Of a DNA stretch of 64,000 bases, positions 26,886 to 35,531 are shown in pieces. Source of the stretch: Nocardiopsis_C rhodophaea (GTDB taxonomy: Bacteria > Actinomycetota > Actinomycetes > Streptosporangiales > Streptosporangiaceae); assembly GCF_039530945.1 (NCBI RefSeq), contig NZ_BAAAPC010000016.1:1-64000 (forward strand), written 5' to 3'. Made by a program: the position numbers and the translations under genes. The notes under the pieces are model-generated. The model did no database searches, had not been told where the DNA came from, and worked only from the letters and a program-made list of their open reading frames with translations. Every line of letters begins with the position of its first letter. Position 1 is the first letter of the stretch.

Positions 26886-27167
26886 CTACTTGCCCTTGTT
26901 GACCCGCTCCTTGAAGTCAGCGCCAGCGCGGAACTTCGGTACCTTGCTCGCGGGGACGTTGATGGTGGCCCCGGTAGCGGGGTTGCGGGCGGTGCGGGCG
27001 GCGCGGTCGGACTTCTCGAACACACCGAACCCAGTGATAGCGACCTTGTCGCCTTTGGCGACGGTCCGCTGGATGGTCTCCAAGATGGCGTTGACGGCCT
27101 CGTTGGCCGTCTTCTTGTCTCCCCCCATCTCCTTGGAGACGGCGTCGATCAGGTCACGCTTGTTCAT
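26886..27167 (-). CDS. hup: DNA-binding protein HU
   Basis: 93 residues, the standard short HU. It starts MNKRDLIDAVSKEMGGDKKT and has the FGVFEKSDRAARTARNPATG arm that clamps the DNA minor groove. It is a nucleoid architectural protein. A clean GGAGG site lies upstream of ATG 27167. There is no long Lys/Ala tail, so it corresponds to the HupA-type rather than the extended actinobacterial HupS/HupB form. Downstream of leuD as in related genomes. Confidence 0.96.
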   Translation of the reverse strand: MNKRDLIDAVSKEMGGDKKTANEAVNAILETIQRTVAKGDKVAITGFGVFEKSDRAARTARNPATGATINVPASKVPKFRAGADFKERVNKGK

Positions 27168-27245
27168 TGTTTCCTCCGGTTCCCCCTTGCCCGCACGAAA
27201 TTAGGGGACACACGGCCTCCAGCACAAACACCTAGGCCGGGAAAT

Positions 27246-27527
27246 TCAGCGTGTCGGGGGCTCGTCCACCTGCGGAGGAAGCTCCTCAAGCATCCGATCG
27301 AGACGTCGGGAGGCGCGAACAGGATCCCTTTTGACCGCTTCCGTAACCGTCAAAAGCCTACGAATAACCGGAATCCGGACGCTCTCGGGGAGCGCGTTCG
27401 CCCGGCGATGGGCGTCCCGAAGTCGCTCAGCCAAATCCAGGTAAAATTCCGGCGTCTCGGCCGGATCCGCGCCGGATCCGGCCTCGTCACCGGGGCGCGC
27501 GGGCCCTAGCTCGTCACCGGGAGCCAT
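27246..27527 (-). CDS. Conserved small hypothetical protein between leuD and hup
   Basis: 93 residues from ATG 27527, overlapping the end of leuD by 22 bases. The C-terminal two thirds are helical and charged (FYLDLAERLRDAHRRANALP, IRRLLTVTEAVKRDPVRASR); the N-terminus is low complexity. A gene of unknown function lies at this place in Streptomyces-like genomes, which supports a real CDS. The frame also runs back inside leuD as a shadow, so the start is uncertain. Probably translationally coupled to leuD. Confidence 0.6.
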   Translation of the reverse strand: MAPGDELGPARPGDEAGSGADPAETPEFYLDLAERLRDAHRRANALPESVRIPVIRRLLTVTEAVKRDPVRASRRLDRMLEELPPQVDEPPTR

Positions 27528-28096
27528 GGCTTGCGCCGCTTCTCGAAGTCGTCGATCGCGTCGGTCCGCCGGAGGGTCAGAGCGATGTCGTCCAACCCCT
27601 CCAGCAGCCGCCAGCGCGTGTAGTCGTCGAGTTCGAACGGAACGGTGACGCCCGGCGCGCGCACCTCGCGCTCCACCAGGTCGACCGTGATCTCGGTCGC
27701 GGGGTCGGCCTCGACCAGCTCCCACAGCCGCTCGATGACCTCCTGCTCCAGCGCGACAGTGAGCAGCCCGCCCTTGAGCGAGTTCCCACGGAAGATGTCG
27801 GCGAAGCGCGGCGCCAGCACGGCCTTGAAGCCGTAGTCCTGCAGCGCCCACACCGCGTGCTCGCGCGAGGAGCCGGTGCCGAAGTCAGGGCCCGCGATCA
27901 GCACGGTGCCGTTAGCGAACTCGGGCTTGTTCAGCACGAACTCGGGGTCGTTGGCGCGCCACGCGGCGAATAGGCCGTCCTCGAACCCGGTCCGGCTGAC
28001 CCGCTTGAGGTAGACGGCGGGGATGATCTGGTCGGTGTCCACGTTGCTGGCGCGCAGCGGCACGGCGCGTCCGGTGTGGACGGTGAACTTCTCCAT
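27506..28096 (-). CDS. leuD: 3-isopropylmalate dehydratase small subunit
   Basis: 196 residues. It partners with LeuC to isomerise 2- to 3-isopropylmalate in leucine biosynthesis. It starts MEKFTVHTGRAVPLRASNVDTDQIIPAVYLK and carries GPDFGTGSSREHAVWAL, the substrate-binding loop of the swivel domain. It lies 49 bases after leuC on the same strand and is certainly in its operon. Normal length. Confidence 0.96.
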   Translation of the reverse strand: MEKFTVHTGRAVPLRASNVDTDQIIPAVYLKRVSRTGFEDGLFAAWRANDPEFVLNKPEFANGTVLIAGPDFGTGSSREHAVWALQDYGFKAVLAPRFADIFRGNSLKGGLLTVALEQEVIERLWELVEADPATEITVDLVEREVRAPGVTVPFELDDYTRWRLLEGLDDIALTLRRTDAIDDFEKRRKPWLPVTS

Positions 28097-28145
28097 GGCG
28101 GTGTGATCCCTCGTGATGTCGTCGGGGTCCGTGGGGGCTCTGGTT

Positions 28146-29543
28146 CTACAGGTCGGCCGGGGAGGACAGCGTGCCGCGGACCGCGGTCGCCGCGGCGACC
28201 AGCGGCGACACCAGGTGCGTGCGCCCGCCCTTGCCCTGCCGGCCCTCGAAGTTCCGGTTGGACGTCGACGCGCTGCGCTCGCCCGGCTTGAGCTGGTCCG
28301 GGTTCATCCCCAGGCACATCGAGCATCCGGCCTCGCGCCACTCGGCCCCGGCGTTGGCGAAGACCTCGCCCAGGCCTTCGGCGTTGGCCTGTTCCTTGAC
28401 CCGCATCGAGCCGGGGACGACGAGCATCCGCACGCCGTCGGCGACCTTCCGGCCCTTGATGACCTCGGCCGCGGCCCGCAGGTCCTCGATGCGGCCGTTG
28501 GTGCAGGAACCGAGGAACACCGTGTCGACGGAGACCTGCCGCAGCGGCGTGCCGGGGGCGAGGTCCATATAGGCCAGCGCCTTCTCGGCGGCGGCGCGCT
28601 CGGTGGGGTCCTCGATCTCGTCGGGGACCGGCACCGCGGCGTCCAGCGGCGCGCCCTGCCCGGGGTTGGTTCCCCACGTGACGAACGGGCTGAGCTCGGC
28701 GGCGTCGAGCACGACCTCGTGGTCGAAGACGGCGTCGTCGTCGGTGCGCAGGCTCGTCCAGTGCTCGACGGCGGCGTCCCACTGCGCGCCCCGCGGGGCG
28801 TGCGGGCGGCCCTTGATGTAGTCGAACGTGGTGTCGTCGGGGGCGATCATCCCGGCGCGTGCGCCCGCCTCGATCGACATGTTGCAGATGGTCATCCGGG
28901 CCTCCATCGACAGGGACCGGATGGCCTCGCCCCGGTATTCGATGACGTAGCCCTGGCCGCCGCCGGTGCCGATCCGGGCGATGACGGCGAGGATGATGTC
29001 CTTGGCGGTAACGCCCGGCTCCAGCGTGCCGTTGACGGTGACCGCCATGGTCTTGAACGGGGTCATCGGCAGCGTCTGCGTGGCCAGCACGTGCTCCACC
29101 TGGCTGGTGCCGATGCCGAACGCCAGCGCGCCGAACGCGCCGTGCGTGCTGGTGTGGCTGTCGCCGCAGACGATGGTCATGCCCGGCTGGGTCAGCCCCA
29201 GCTGCGGCCCGACCACGTGCACGATGCCCTGGTCGATGTCGCCCATCGGGAACAGGCGGACCCCGAAGTCCTCGGCGTTGCGGCGCAGCGTCTCGATCTG
29301 GGTGCGCGAGACCTTGTCGGCGATCGGGCCGAGGATGTTCTCGGTCGGGACGTTGTGGTCCTCGGTCGCGATGGTGAGGTCTGGGCGGCGCACGCGGCGG
29401 CCGGCCAGCCGAAGCCCCTCGAAGGCCTGCGGGCTGGTGACCTCGTGCACGAGGTGCAGGTCGATGTAGAGCAGGTCGGGTTCTCCCTCGGCACGTCGGA
29501 CGACGTGCTCCTCCCAGACCTTCTCGGCCATCGTGCGAGCCAT
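28146..29543 (-). CDS. leuC: 3-isopropylmalate dehydratase large subunit
   Basis: 465 residues. The aconitase-fold subunit binds the 4Fe-4S cluster through the Cys of FLGSCTNGRIEDLRAA and the CSMCLGMNPD pair. Other blocks are VCGDSHTSTHGAFGALAFGIG and SNRNFEGRQGKGGRTHLVSP. ATG 29543 has AGGAGGC upstream. It is divergent from the IclR regulator ndgR, which in Streptomyces and Corynebacterium (LtbR) is known to regulate leuCD. Confidence 0.96.
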   Translation of the reverse strand: MARTMAEKVWEEHVVRRAEGEPDLLYIDLHLVHEVTSPQAFEGLRLAGRRVRRPDLTIATEDHNVPTENILGPIADKVSRTQIETLRRNAEDFGVRLFPMGDIDQGIVHVVGPQLGLTQPGMTIVCGDSHTSTHGAFGALAFGIGTSQVEHVLATQTLPMTPFKTMAVTVNGTLEPGVTAKDIILAVIARIGTGGGQGYVIEYRGEAIRSLSMEARMTICNMSIEAGARAGMIAPDDTTFDYIKGRPHAPRGAQWDAAVEHWTSLRTDDDAVFDHEVVLDAAELSPFVTWGTNPGQGAPLDAAVPVPDEIEDPTERAAAEKALAYMDLAPGTPLRQVSVDTVFLGSCTNGRIEDLRAAAEVIKGRKVADGVRMLVVPGSMRVKEQANAEGLGEVFANAGAEWREAGCSMCLGMNPDQLKPGERSASTSNRNFEGRQGKGGRTHLVSPLVAAATAVRGTLSSPADL

Positions 29544-29710
29544 GTGCGACGCCTCCTAGCGTCTCGATGTTGCTGTTCCCGCGCTTTCTCACCGGCGGGG
29601 CCGACGGTGGCGCCGGTGGCGCCGGTGGCGCCCGATCCTCGCGCCCGACGCCCGACATGCGGGGTTCAAGCAGATTTGCATTCCAAATAGCGAGACGGCA
29701 ATATCAAGCC
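29544..29710. promoter_or_regulatory. Divergent leuC-ndgR control region
   Basis: The 167-base gap carries both promoters. The ndgR-proximal part is AT-rich for this genome (CATTCCAAATAGCGAGACGG, 29679-29698). The heptamers CGTCTCG (29560-29566) and CGAGACG (29691-29697) are exact reverse complements and resemble the TGTCTCA half-sites seen before cimA and leuB. Regulation of both genes by NdgR is known in relatives; these exact sites are my inference. Confidence 0.4.
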
Positions 29711-30448
29711 ATGGACAACTCTAGCTCATCCAGTGGCGTCGGTGTCCTGGACAAGACAATGTCCGTCCTCGACGCTTTGGAGTCCGGGCCGGCATCACTC
29801 GCCCAGCTCGTACAGATCACGGGACTGGCGCGCCCGACAGCGCACCGCTTGGCGGTCGCGCTCGAACGCCACCGCATGGTCACCCGCGACAGCCAGGGCC
29901 GGTTCATCCTCGGCCCGCGCCTGGGTGAGCTGTCCATCTCCACCGGCGAGGACCGGCTGCTGGCCGTCGCCACCCCGGTTCTGACCCAGCTGCGCGACCT
30001 GACCGGGGAGAGCGCCCAGCTGTACCGCCGCCAGGGGGATGTGCGCGTGTGCGTGGCCGCGTCCGAGCGCGCCAGCGGGCTGCGCGACACCGTGCCCGTC
30101 GGCAGCGAGCTGCCGATGAACGCGGGGTCGGCCGCGCAGATCCTGCTGGCGTGGGAGGACAGCGAGCGCATCCGGCGCAGCCTGCGCGGCGCGCCCTTCA
30201 CCGCGGCGACGCTGTCGCAGGTGCGGCGACGCCGCTGGGCGCAGAGCGTCGCGGAGCGCGAGCAGGGGGTGGCATCGGTCTCCGCGCCGATCACCGGCCC
30301 CGGCGGCCGGGTGATCGCCGCCGTCTCGATATCCGGACCGATCGAACGCCTGGGCCGCTCGCCCGGCCGCCTGCACGCCCAGGCCGTGACCTCGGCGGCG
30401 GAGAAGATCAACGAGGCGCTGCACAGCAACGAGGGCCAGACGAGGTAG
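29711..30448 (+). CDS. ndgR: IclR-family regulator of leucine and amino acid biosynthesis
   Basis: 245 residues. An N-terminal winged helix (MSVLDALESGPASLAQLVQI, RPTAHRLAVALERHRMV) is followed by an IclR effector domain (from about residue 80, LRDLTGESAQLYRRQGDVRVC, ending AAVSISGPIERLGR). Position next to leuCD and sequence identify it as the NdgR/LtbR orthologue, which binds the leuC promoter region in relatives. ATG 29711 gives the conserved start; the frame opens at 29567. Convergent with the next gene. Confidence 0.9.
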   Translation: MDNSSSSSGVGVLDKTMSVLDALESGPASLAQLVQITGLARPTAHRLAVALERHRMVTRDSQGRFILGPRLGELSISTGEDRLLAVATPVLTQLRDLTGESAQLYRRQGDVRVCVAASERASGLRDTVPVGSELPMNAGSAAQILLAWEDSERIRRSLRGAPFTAATLSQVRRRRWAQSVAEREQGVASVSAPITGPGGRVIAAVSISGPIERLGRSPGRLHAQAVTSAAEKINEALHSNEGQTR

Positions 30449-30497
30449 CGCGGCGAGCGGACGACTGAGGAAGAGGGGCCCGGGCGGTGGAACGCCG

Positions 30498-31649
30498 TCA
30501 AGCGTCCGCGGGCACGCGCAGGACGCGGTCGTCGCCGGAGACGGGCGACCCGCGTCCGTCGCGGTTGCTCGTCCCGACCCAGAGCTCCGTACCTCCGGGT
30601 GCGGTGGTGACGGAGCGCAGGCGGCCGTAGCGTTCGACATACAGCGCCTCGGGCTCCCCGACCGGGTCGTCGGCGTCGCCGGTGAGCAGCGGGACCTTCC
30701 ACAGCCGCTCCCCGCGCAGGGCGGCCACCCACAGCGCGCCTCCGGCGATCGCGGCGCCGCTCGGCGAGGCCTCGGCGGGCCGCCAGACCACGACCGGCTC
30801 GGTGAAGCGGTCGTCGCCGCCGATGCCCTCGACCTCCGGCCATCCGTAGTTGCCGCCGGGCTCGATCACGTTGATCTCATCGTAGTCGTCCTGGCCGAAC
30901 TCGGTGGCGAACAGCCGTTGGTTGTCATCCCACGCCAGGCCCTGCACGTTGCGGTGGCCGTAGCTGTAGACGAGGTTGCCGAAGGGGTTATCGTCCGGCG
31001 CCTGCCCGTCGGGGGTCATCCGCAGGATCTTCCCGCCGAGCGAAGCGGTGTCCTGCGCCGTCGACTGCTCGGCCGCGTCGCCGGTGGACGCGTACAGCAG
31101 GCCGTCGGGGCCGAAGGCGATGCGCCCGCCGTTGTGGACGGCGGCCTTGGGGATACCGTCGAGGACGACCTCGGCGTCCCCGAGCCCGGAGTCCTCCGTA
31201 TAGGACATGCGCAGGATGCGGTTGTCGGCGGAGGCGGTGACGTAGACGTAGATGACGGGCTCGCTCGGGTAGTCGGGGTGGACGGCGAGGCCGAGCAGCC
31301 CGCCCTCGCCGCGCGGCGCGGCCGCGTCGACCGTGCCGACCTCGGTGACCTCGCCACCGGGTGTCACCCTGACGATCCGAGCCGAGTCACGTTCGGTCAC
31401 CAGCGCCGCTCCATCGGGCAGGAAGGCGATGTCCCACGGCACCTCCAGATCCGTGGCGACGTCCACCGGCCCCGTGAGCCTCTCCAGCCCCTCCACCGTG
31501 GCGGTCGCCCCACCCCCCTCTGATGTTTCCGCTGGTCGTCCCGTAGTGTCAGGACGCCCGGACTCATCGGCGGCACACGCCGCGGCAAGCATCAGCGCCA
31601 CCGCCAGCAGTGCGGCGCGCCAGCGGGTGCGGTCGAAGGCGCGAGGCAT
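30498..31649 (-). CDS. PQQ-dependent sugar dehydrogenase-like lipoprotein
   Basis: 383 residues. A signal peptide with lipobox LAAAC (Cys25) anchors a six-bladed beta-propeller of the soluble glucose/aldose-sugar dehydrogenase family. Motifs are LEVPWDIAFLPDGAALVTER, GGLLGLAVHPDYP, HNGGRIAFGPDGLLYASTGD, YSYGHRNVQGLAWD and INVIEPGGNYGWPEVEG. These proteins oxidise sugars using PQQ outside the membrane, but many actinobacterial members are uncharacterised. Divergent from the M24 gene. Confidence 0.85.
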   Translation of the reverse strand: MPRAFDRTRWRAALLAVALMLAAACAADESGRPDTTGRPAETSEGGGATATVEGLERLTGPVDVATDLEVPWDIAFLPDGAALVTERDSARIVRVTPGGEVTEVGTVDAAAPRGEGGLLGLAVHPDYPSEPVIYVYVTASADNRILRMSYTEDSGLGDAEVVLDGIPKAAVHNGGRIAFGPDGLLYASTGDAAEQSTAQDTASLGGKILRMTPDGQAPDDNPFGNLVYSYGHRNVQGLAWDDNQRLFATEFGQDDYDEINVIEPGGNYGWPEVEGIGGDDRFTEPVVVWRPAEASPSGAAIAGGALWVAALRGERLWKVPLLTGDADDPVGEPEALYVERYGRLRSVTTAPGGTELWVGTSNRDGRGSPVSGDDRVLRVPADA

Positions 31650-31773
31650 GCCCCTGTTGTGCCCCGCCGTCGCATGATCCTCACTCTGGCCGTGCGCGCC
31701 GGAAATGGTGACCCAGGGTAGTAATCGCTTTCGACCCCTGGATCCTTGTTGACACTTTGTTTAACATGACGCC

Positions 31774-32688
31774 ATGTCTCACACTACTGTGACGAACGCC
31801 ACCGACATGGCGTGCTTTCGTGAGCTGCAACAGCTCGCCTACGCGGCCGCCGCATCGGTCGCGGCCACCCTCGAACCAGGGGACACCGAACGCGAGGCCG
31901 CCCGCCGCATCCGCACCTGGCTGGAGGAGCGGGGCGTGCAGGACTGGTTCCACACCCCGTTCGCCTGGTTCGGCGACCGCACCGCCTTCCGCAACTTCCG
32001 GGTCCCGCTGCAGTTCTTCCCCACCGGCCGCCGCCTGGAGGAGGGCATGCCCTTCATCCTCGACTGCGCGCCGGTCCGGGACGGCTACGTCGCCGACATC
32101 GGCTTCGCGGGATGCCTCGGTGACAACCCCGTCCACGACAAGCTGATGGACGACCTCGCCGCCTACCGCGAACTGATCCTTTGCGAAGTGCGCGCCCAGC
32201 GCCCGCTGCGCGAGATCTACCAGGAGGTCGACGCCCTGATCACACGGCAGGGCTACGACAACCGGCACCAGGTCTACCCCGGCCGGGTCATCGCCCACCA
32301 GGTGGCCAGGGTGCACTCGCGCCTGCCCAAGGCGATCGTCGCCGGGTTCGGCATCCGCTCACTGCAGACCCTGTTCGGCGACCTCATCGTCGAACGCATG
32401 CACCACCGCTCCCCACTGTGGGCCGACGGGAAGATCTCGCAGTACCCGGCGACCCCCGGCCTGTGGGCGGTCGAACCGCACATCGGCTTCCGCGGCGTCG
32501 GTGTGAAGTTCGAGGAGATCCTCGTGGTCACCGAGGACGACACCTACTGGCTGGACGACGACCTGCCGCACGTCCGTCGCTGGGCGGGAACCCGCGCCAC
32601 AGCGGAGCCCGCGGAGGCGGGACCGCTGGAGACGGCTAGCACGGGCGCGTCTGGGGGAGCGGCCGAGAAGAAAGAGGCCACGCCATGA
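31774..32688 (+). CDS. M24-family (creatinase/aminopeptidase fold) protein
   Basis: 304 residues with the pita-bread fold: MPFILDCAPVRDGYVADIGF holds metal-ligand Asp positions, VARVHSRL the His, and AVEPHIGFRGVGVKFEEIL the C-terminal Glu region. Some canonical ligands look altered, so peptidase activity is uncertain. TTGACA (31749-31754) and TAACAT (31762-31767) sit just before ATG 31774. Its stop overlaps the start of the next gene by ATGA, so it is coupled to the EphD-like enzyme; a role in lipid or small-molecule processing rather than peptide cleavage is possible. Confidence 0.75.
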   Translation: MSHTTVTNATDMACFRELQQLAYAAAASVAATLEPGDTEREAARRIRTWLEERGVQDWFHTPFAWFGDRTAFRNFRVPLQFFPTGRRLEEGMPFILDCAPVRDGYVADIGFAGCLGDNPVHDKLMDDLAAYRELILCEVRAQRPLREIYQEVDALITRQGYDNRHQVYPGRVIAHQVARVHSRLPKAIVAGFGIRSLQTLFGDLIVERMHHRSPLWADGKISQYPATPGLWAVEPHIGFRGVGVKFEEILVVTEDDTYWLDDDLPHVRRWAGTRATAEPAEAGPLETASTGASGGAAEKKEATP

Positions 32689-34424
32689 GTATCCACGACA
32701 ATGTCCAGTACGTGTGGACCGCCGACGGCCTGCGCCTGGCCGTCTACCCCCACGGCGACCCCGCCGCCCCCACCGTGCTGTGCGTGCACGGCTATCCCGA
32801 CAACGCCTCGATCTGGGACGCCGTCGCCGAACGGCTGGCCGACCGGTACCACGTCGTCACCTACGACGTGCGCGGCGCCGGGGCCTCGACCGCGCCGCGT
32901 GAACGCTCCGGGTACCGGATGGAGCGGCTGGCCGATGACCTCGTCCGGGTGGCCGACGCCGTCAGCCCCGATCAGCCGGTGCACCTCCTCGCGCACGACT
33001 GGGGGTCGCTCCAGTCCTGGCACGCCGTCACCGACGAGCGCCACGCCTCCCGGTTCGCCTCCTACACCTCGATCTCCGGCCCGTGCCTGGACCACGTCGC
33101 GCACTGGATCCGCTCCGGCCTGCGCTCCGGAAACCCCGGACGGCTGCTCAGCCAGAGCGCGCACTCCACCTACATCGGCTTCTTCCACCTGCCGGTGCTG
33201 CCCGAGCTGTCCTGGCTCACCGGCATCGGCGGCCTGGTGGTCGGAGCGGCCGAGCGGGTCGGCGAGTCCGGACGGCCGCGCGTGCGCGCCCGGCGCGGAA
33301 TGCGCGACTTCCTCAACGGCCTCAACCTCTACCGGGCCAACATGCGCGATCACCTGCGCGCCCCGGGCCGACGCCGCACCTCGGTACCCGTCCAGGTCCT
33401 CGCCCCCACCCGCGAGGCCTTCATGCCCGACGGCGCGCAGACGGCCGCCGCCGAATGGGTCCCCGACTTCCGCTTCCACCGGCTCAACGGAGGCCACTGG
33501 GCGCCCCGCACCCGCCCCGATGTCGTCGCGCGGCGGGTGTGTGAACTCATCGAGGAGGTCGAGGGCGGGCGCGCTCCGGCTACCCGCGCCACCCCGCGTC
33601 CACGCCGGTTCGCCGGGCAGCTGGCGGTCGTCACCGGAGCGGGCGGCGGCATCGGCCGCGCCACCGCCTTCGAACTGGCCGAACAGGGTGCTCGGATCAT
33701 CGCCGTCGACATCAACGAGGAAACGGCCGCGCGCACCGCCGAGCTCGCCGCCCTGCTCGGCCCCGGCGCCGCGTCCTACCGGCTCGACGTCGCCGACGGC
33801 ACGGCCATGGACCGCTTCGCCAAGTGGGTGCGTTCGGAACACGGGGTCCCCGACGTCGTCGTCAACAACGCCGGGATCGGCATCGGCGGATCGTTCATCG
33901 GCACCACCCCGGCCGACTGGGAGCGCGCCATCGACGTCAACCTGTGGGGCGTCATCCACGGATGCCGCGCGTTCGCCCCGATGATGGTGGAGAACGGCGG
34001 TGGCGGGCGGATCGTCAACACCGCGTCGGCCGCGGCTTACCTGCCCTCCCGCGCCTACCCCGCCTATGCCACCACCAAGGCGGCGGTGCTGATGCTGAGC
34101 CGCTGCCTGCGCGGGGAACTCGCCGGCCACGGCATCAAGGTCACCGCCGTGTGCCCCGGCCTCATCAACACCGGGATCATCGCCGCCACCCACTTTGCCG
34201 GCACCGACGACTCCACCGCCACGGCCGCCCGCGAACGCCTCGCGCGCCTCTACCAGCTCCGCGGCTACACCCCGGAGCGGGCGGCGCGGCGCATCGTGAC
34301 CGCGATCGACCGCGGCCCGGAGCTGCTGCCGATCACGAGCGAGGCCCACGGCGGCCTTCTGCTGTCCCGCCTGGCCCCGGCGGTGCTGCGCGCGACCGCC
34401 CGGGTAGCACCCCCGATCGAATGA
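32685..34424 (+). CDS. EphD-like fusion: alpha/beta hydrolase plus short-chain dehydrogenase
   Basis: 579 residues in two enzymes. Residues 1-295 form an alpha/beta hydrolase of epoxide-hydrolase type (HGYPDN 35-40, nucleophile Asp105 in AHDWGS, His271 in GGHWAP). Residues 310-579 form a short-chain dehydrogenase (TGAGGGIG 317-324, NNAG 394-397, Ser448, YATTK 461-465). This is the domain order of mycobacterial EphD, linked to mycolate or lipid modification. Mycolates are not expected in a Nocardiopsis-like organism, so the substrate is probably another long-chain lipid. The SDR half retains all catalytic residues. First bases overlap the upstream stop. Confidence 0.85.
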   Translation: MSIHDNVQYVWTADGLRLAVYPHGDPAAPTVLCVHGYPDNASIWDAVAERLADRYHVVTYDVRGAGASTAPRERSGYRMERLADDLVRVADAVSPDQPVHLLAHDWGSLQSWHAVTDERHASRFASYTSISGPCLDHVAHWIRSGLRSGNPGRLLSQSAHSTYIGFFHLPVLPELSWLTGIGGLVVGAAERVGESGRPRVRARRGMRDFLNGLNLYRANMRDHLRAPGRRRTSVPVQVLAPTREAFMPDGAQTAAAEWVPDFRFHRLNGGHWAPRTRPDVVARRVCELIEEVEGGRAPATRATPRPRRFAGQLAVVTGAGGGIGRATAFELAEQGARIIAVDINEETAARTAELAALLGPGAASYRLDVADGTAMDRFAKWVRSEHGVPDVVVNNAGIGIGGSFIGTTPADWERAIDVNLWGVIHGCRAFAPMMVENGGGGRIVNTASAAAYLPSRAYPAYATTKAAVLMLSRCLRGELAGHGIKVTAVCPGLINTGIIAATHFAGTDDSTATAARERLARLYQLRGYTPERAARRIVTAIDRGPELLPITSEAHGGLLLSRLAPAVLRATARVAPPIE

Positions 34425-34501
34425 CGCGCCCTATCAACCCTCCCCCACCTCCTTCATCTCTCTGTCTGTCCGACCTTCCGAGCCGCACCGGAGGACCCGC
34501 C

Positions 34502-35458
34502 ATGACGATCGACGCCCCCGCACACAGAGATCCCGACCCCGCTGCGCGGCCCGCCACAGACGCGCAACCGCACGCGCACGCCCCCGCGCCCGTCGACGAG
34601 CCGGACAACCTCGTCCTGTACCCCCGCGACGTGCACTTCGACTGGTCCAAGCTGGACCTGCACTGGATCCCCGGCGAGCCGTTCGCCACACACGTCATCA
34701 ACGTGCTGCACCTGCTCCTGCCCGAGGGAGAGCGCTGGTTCGTCGAGGTCTTCAAGGAGGCGGTACCGCTCATCCGCGACGAGAAACTGCGCGAGGAAGT
34801 GCTCGGCTTCATCGGCCAGGAGGCCGTCCACGCCGAGGCGCACGCCGGGGTGCTGGACCACATGGACGCCCACGGGCTCGACCCCGAGCCCTACGTCAGC
34901 CAGATCGCCTGGATGTTCCGCAAACTCCTCGGCGACCGCGGCCTGACCGGCGCGCGGGCGTCGGCGTGGCTGCGATCACGGCTGGCCCTCATCGCCGGGA
35001 TCGAGCACATGACGGCCGTCCTGGGCCAATGGGTGCTCGACGCCAAGGCGCTCGACCGGGCGAACGCCGACCCCACCATGCTCGACCTGCTGCGGTGGCA
35101 CGGCGCCGAGGAGGTCGAGCACCGGGCTGTCGCCTTCGACCTGTTCATGCACCTGGACGGCCGGTACAGCAAACGCGCCCTCGCCATGGTCGTCTCCACG
35201 ATGACGCTGGGGGTGCTGTGGGTGCGCGGCGTGCGCTTCCTGATGGCCAACGACCCGGTGCTGCGGGGGAGGGTCAAGCCGCGCTGGCGCGACATCCTGC
35301 GCAGCGGCCGCATGGGGCTCACCCCCGGCCTGTGGCAGCTGGCGCGGTCGGTCCCAAGCTACTTCCGGCCCGGCCACCACCCCTCGCAGCACGGGTCCAC
35401 CAGTCAGGCGGTGGCCTATCTGGCCAGCTCACCGGCGGCTCGCGCCGCCGAGCACTGA
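34502..35458 (+). CDS. PF10118-type 'metal-dependent hydrolase', ferritin-like di-iron motif
   Basis: 318 residues, annotated in relatives as predicted metal-dependent hydrolase. The helical core carries two ExxH motifs, E107-AVH110 (in GQEAVHAEAH) and E204-VEH207 (in GAEEVEHRAV), plus Glu81-region and Glu168 (GIEHM). That is the ligand pattern of ferritin-like di-iron oxygenases. A 2Fe-2S reductase gene follows 73 bases later, so I infer an oxygenase rather than a hydrolase. A low-complexity His/Pro N-terminus precedes the fold. GGAGG lies upstream of ATG 34502. Confidence 0.75.
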   Translation: MTIDAPAHRDPDPAARPATDAQPHAHAPAPVDEPDNLVLYPRDVHFDWSKLDLHWIPGEPFATHVINVLHLLLPEGERWFVEVFKEAVPLIRDEKLREEVLGFIGQEAVHAEAHAGVLDHMDAHGLDPEPYVSQIAWMFRKLLGDRGLTGARASAWLRSRLALIAGIEHMTAVLGQWVLDAKALDRANADPTMLDLLRWHGAEEVEHRAVAFDLFMHLDGRYSKRALAMVVSTMTLGVLWVRGVRFLMANDPVLRGRVKPRWRDILRSGRMGLTPGLWQLARSVPSYFRPGHHPSQHGSTSQAVAYLASSPAARAAEH

Positions 35459-35531
35459 GTACCGAGGGCGCCGAGCGGCACAGCTTTGGACCCCGCACAG
35501 CACCAGCACGAACCAGGAAGACGCACCCGAC

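Noticed and set aside
27931..29658. 575-codon minus-strand frame overlapping leuC and leuD
   Set aside because: Out-of-frame shadow of leuC; Arg/Pro-rich and starts in the control region.
32544..34349. 601-codon minus-strand frame opposite the EphD-like gene
   Set aside because: Antisense shadow rich in Gly/Val/Asp; the plus-strand gene has complete catalytic motifs.
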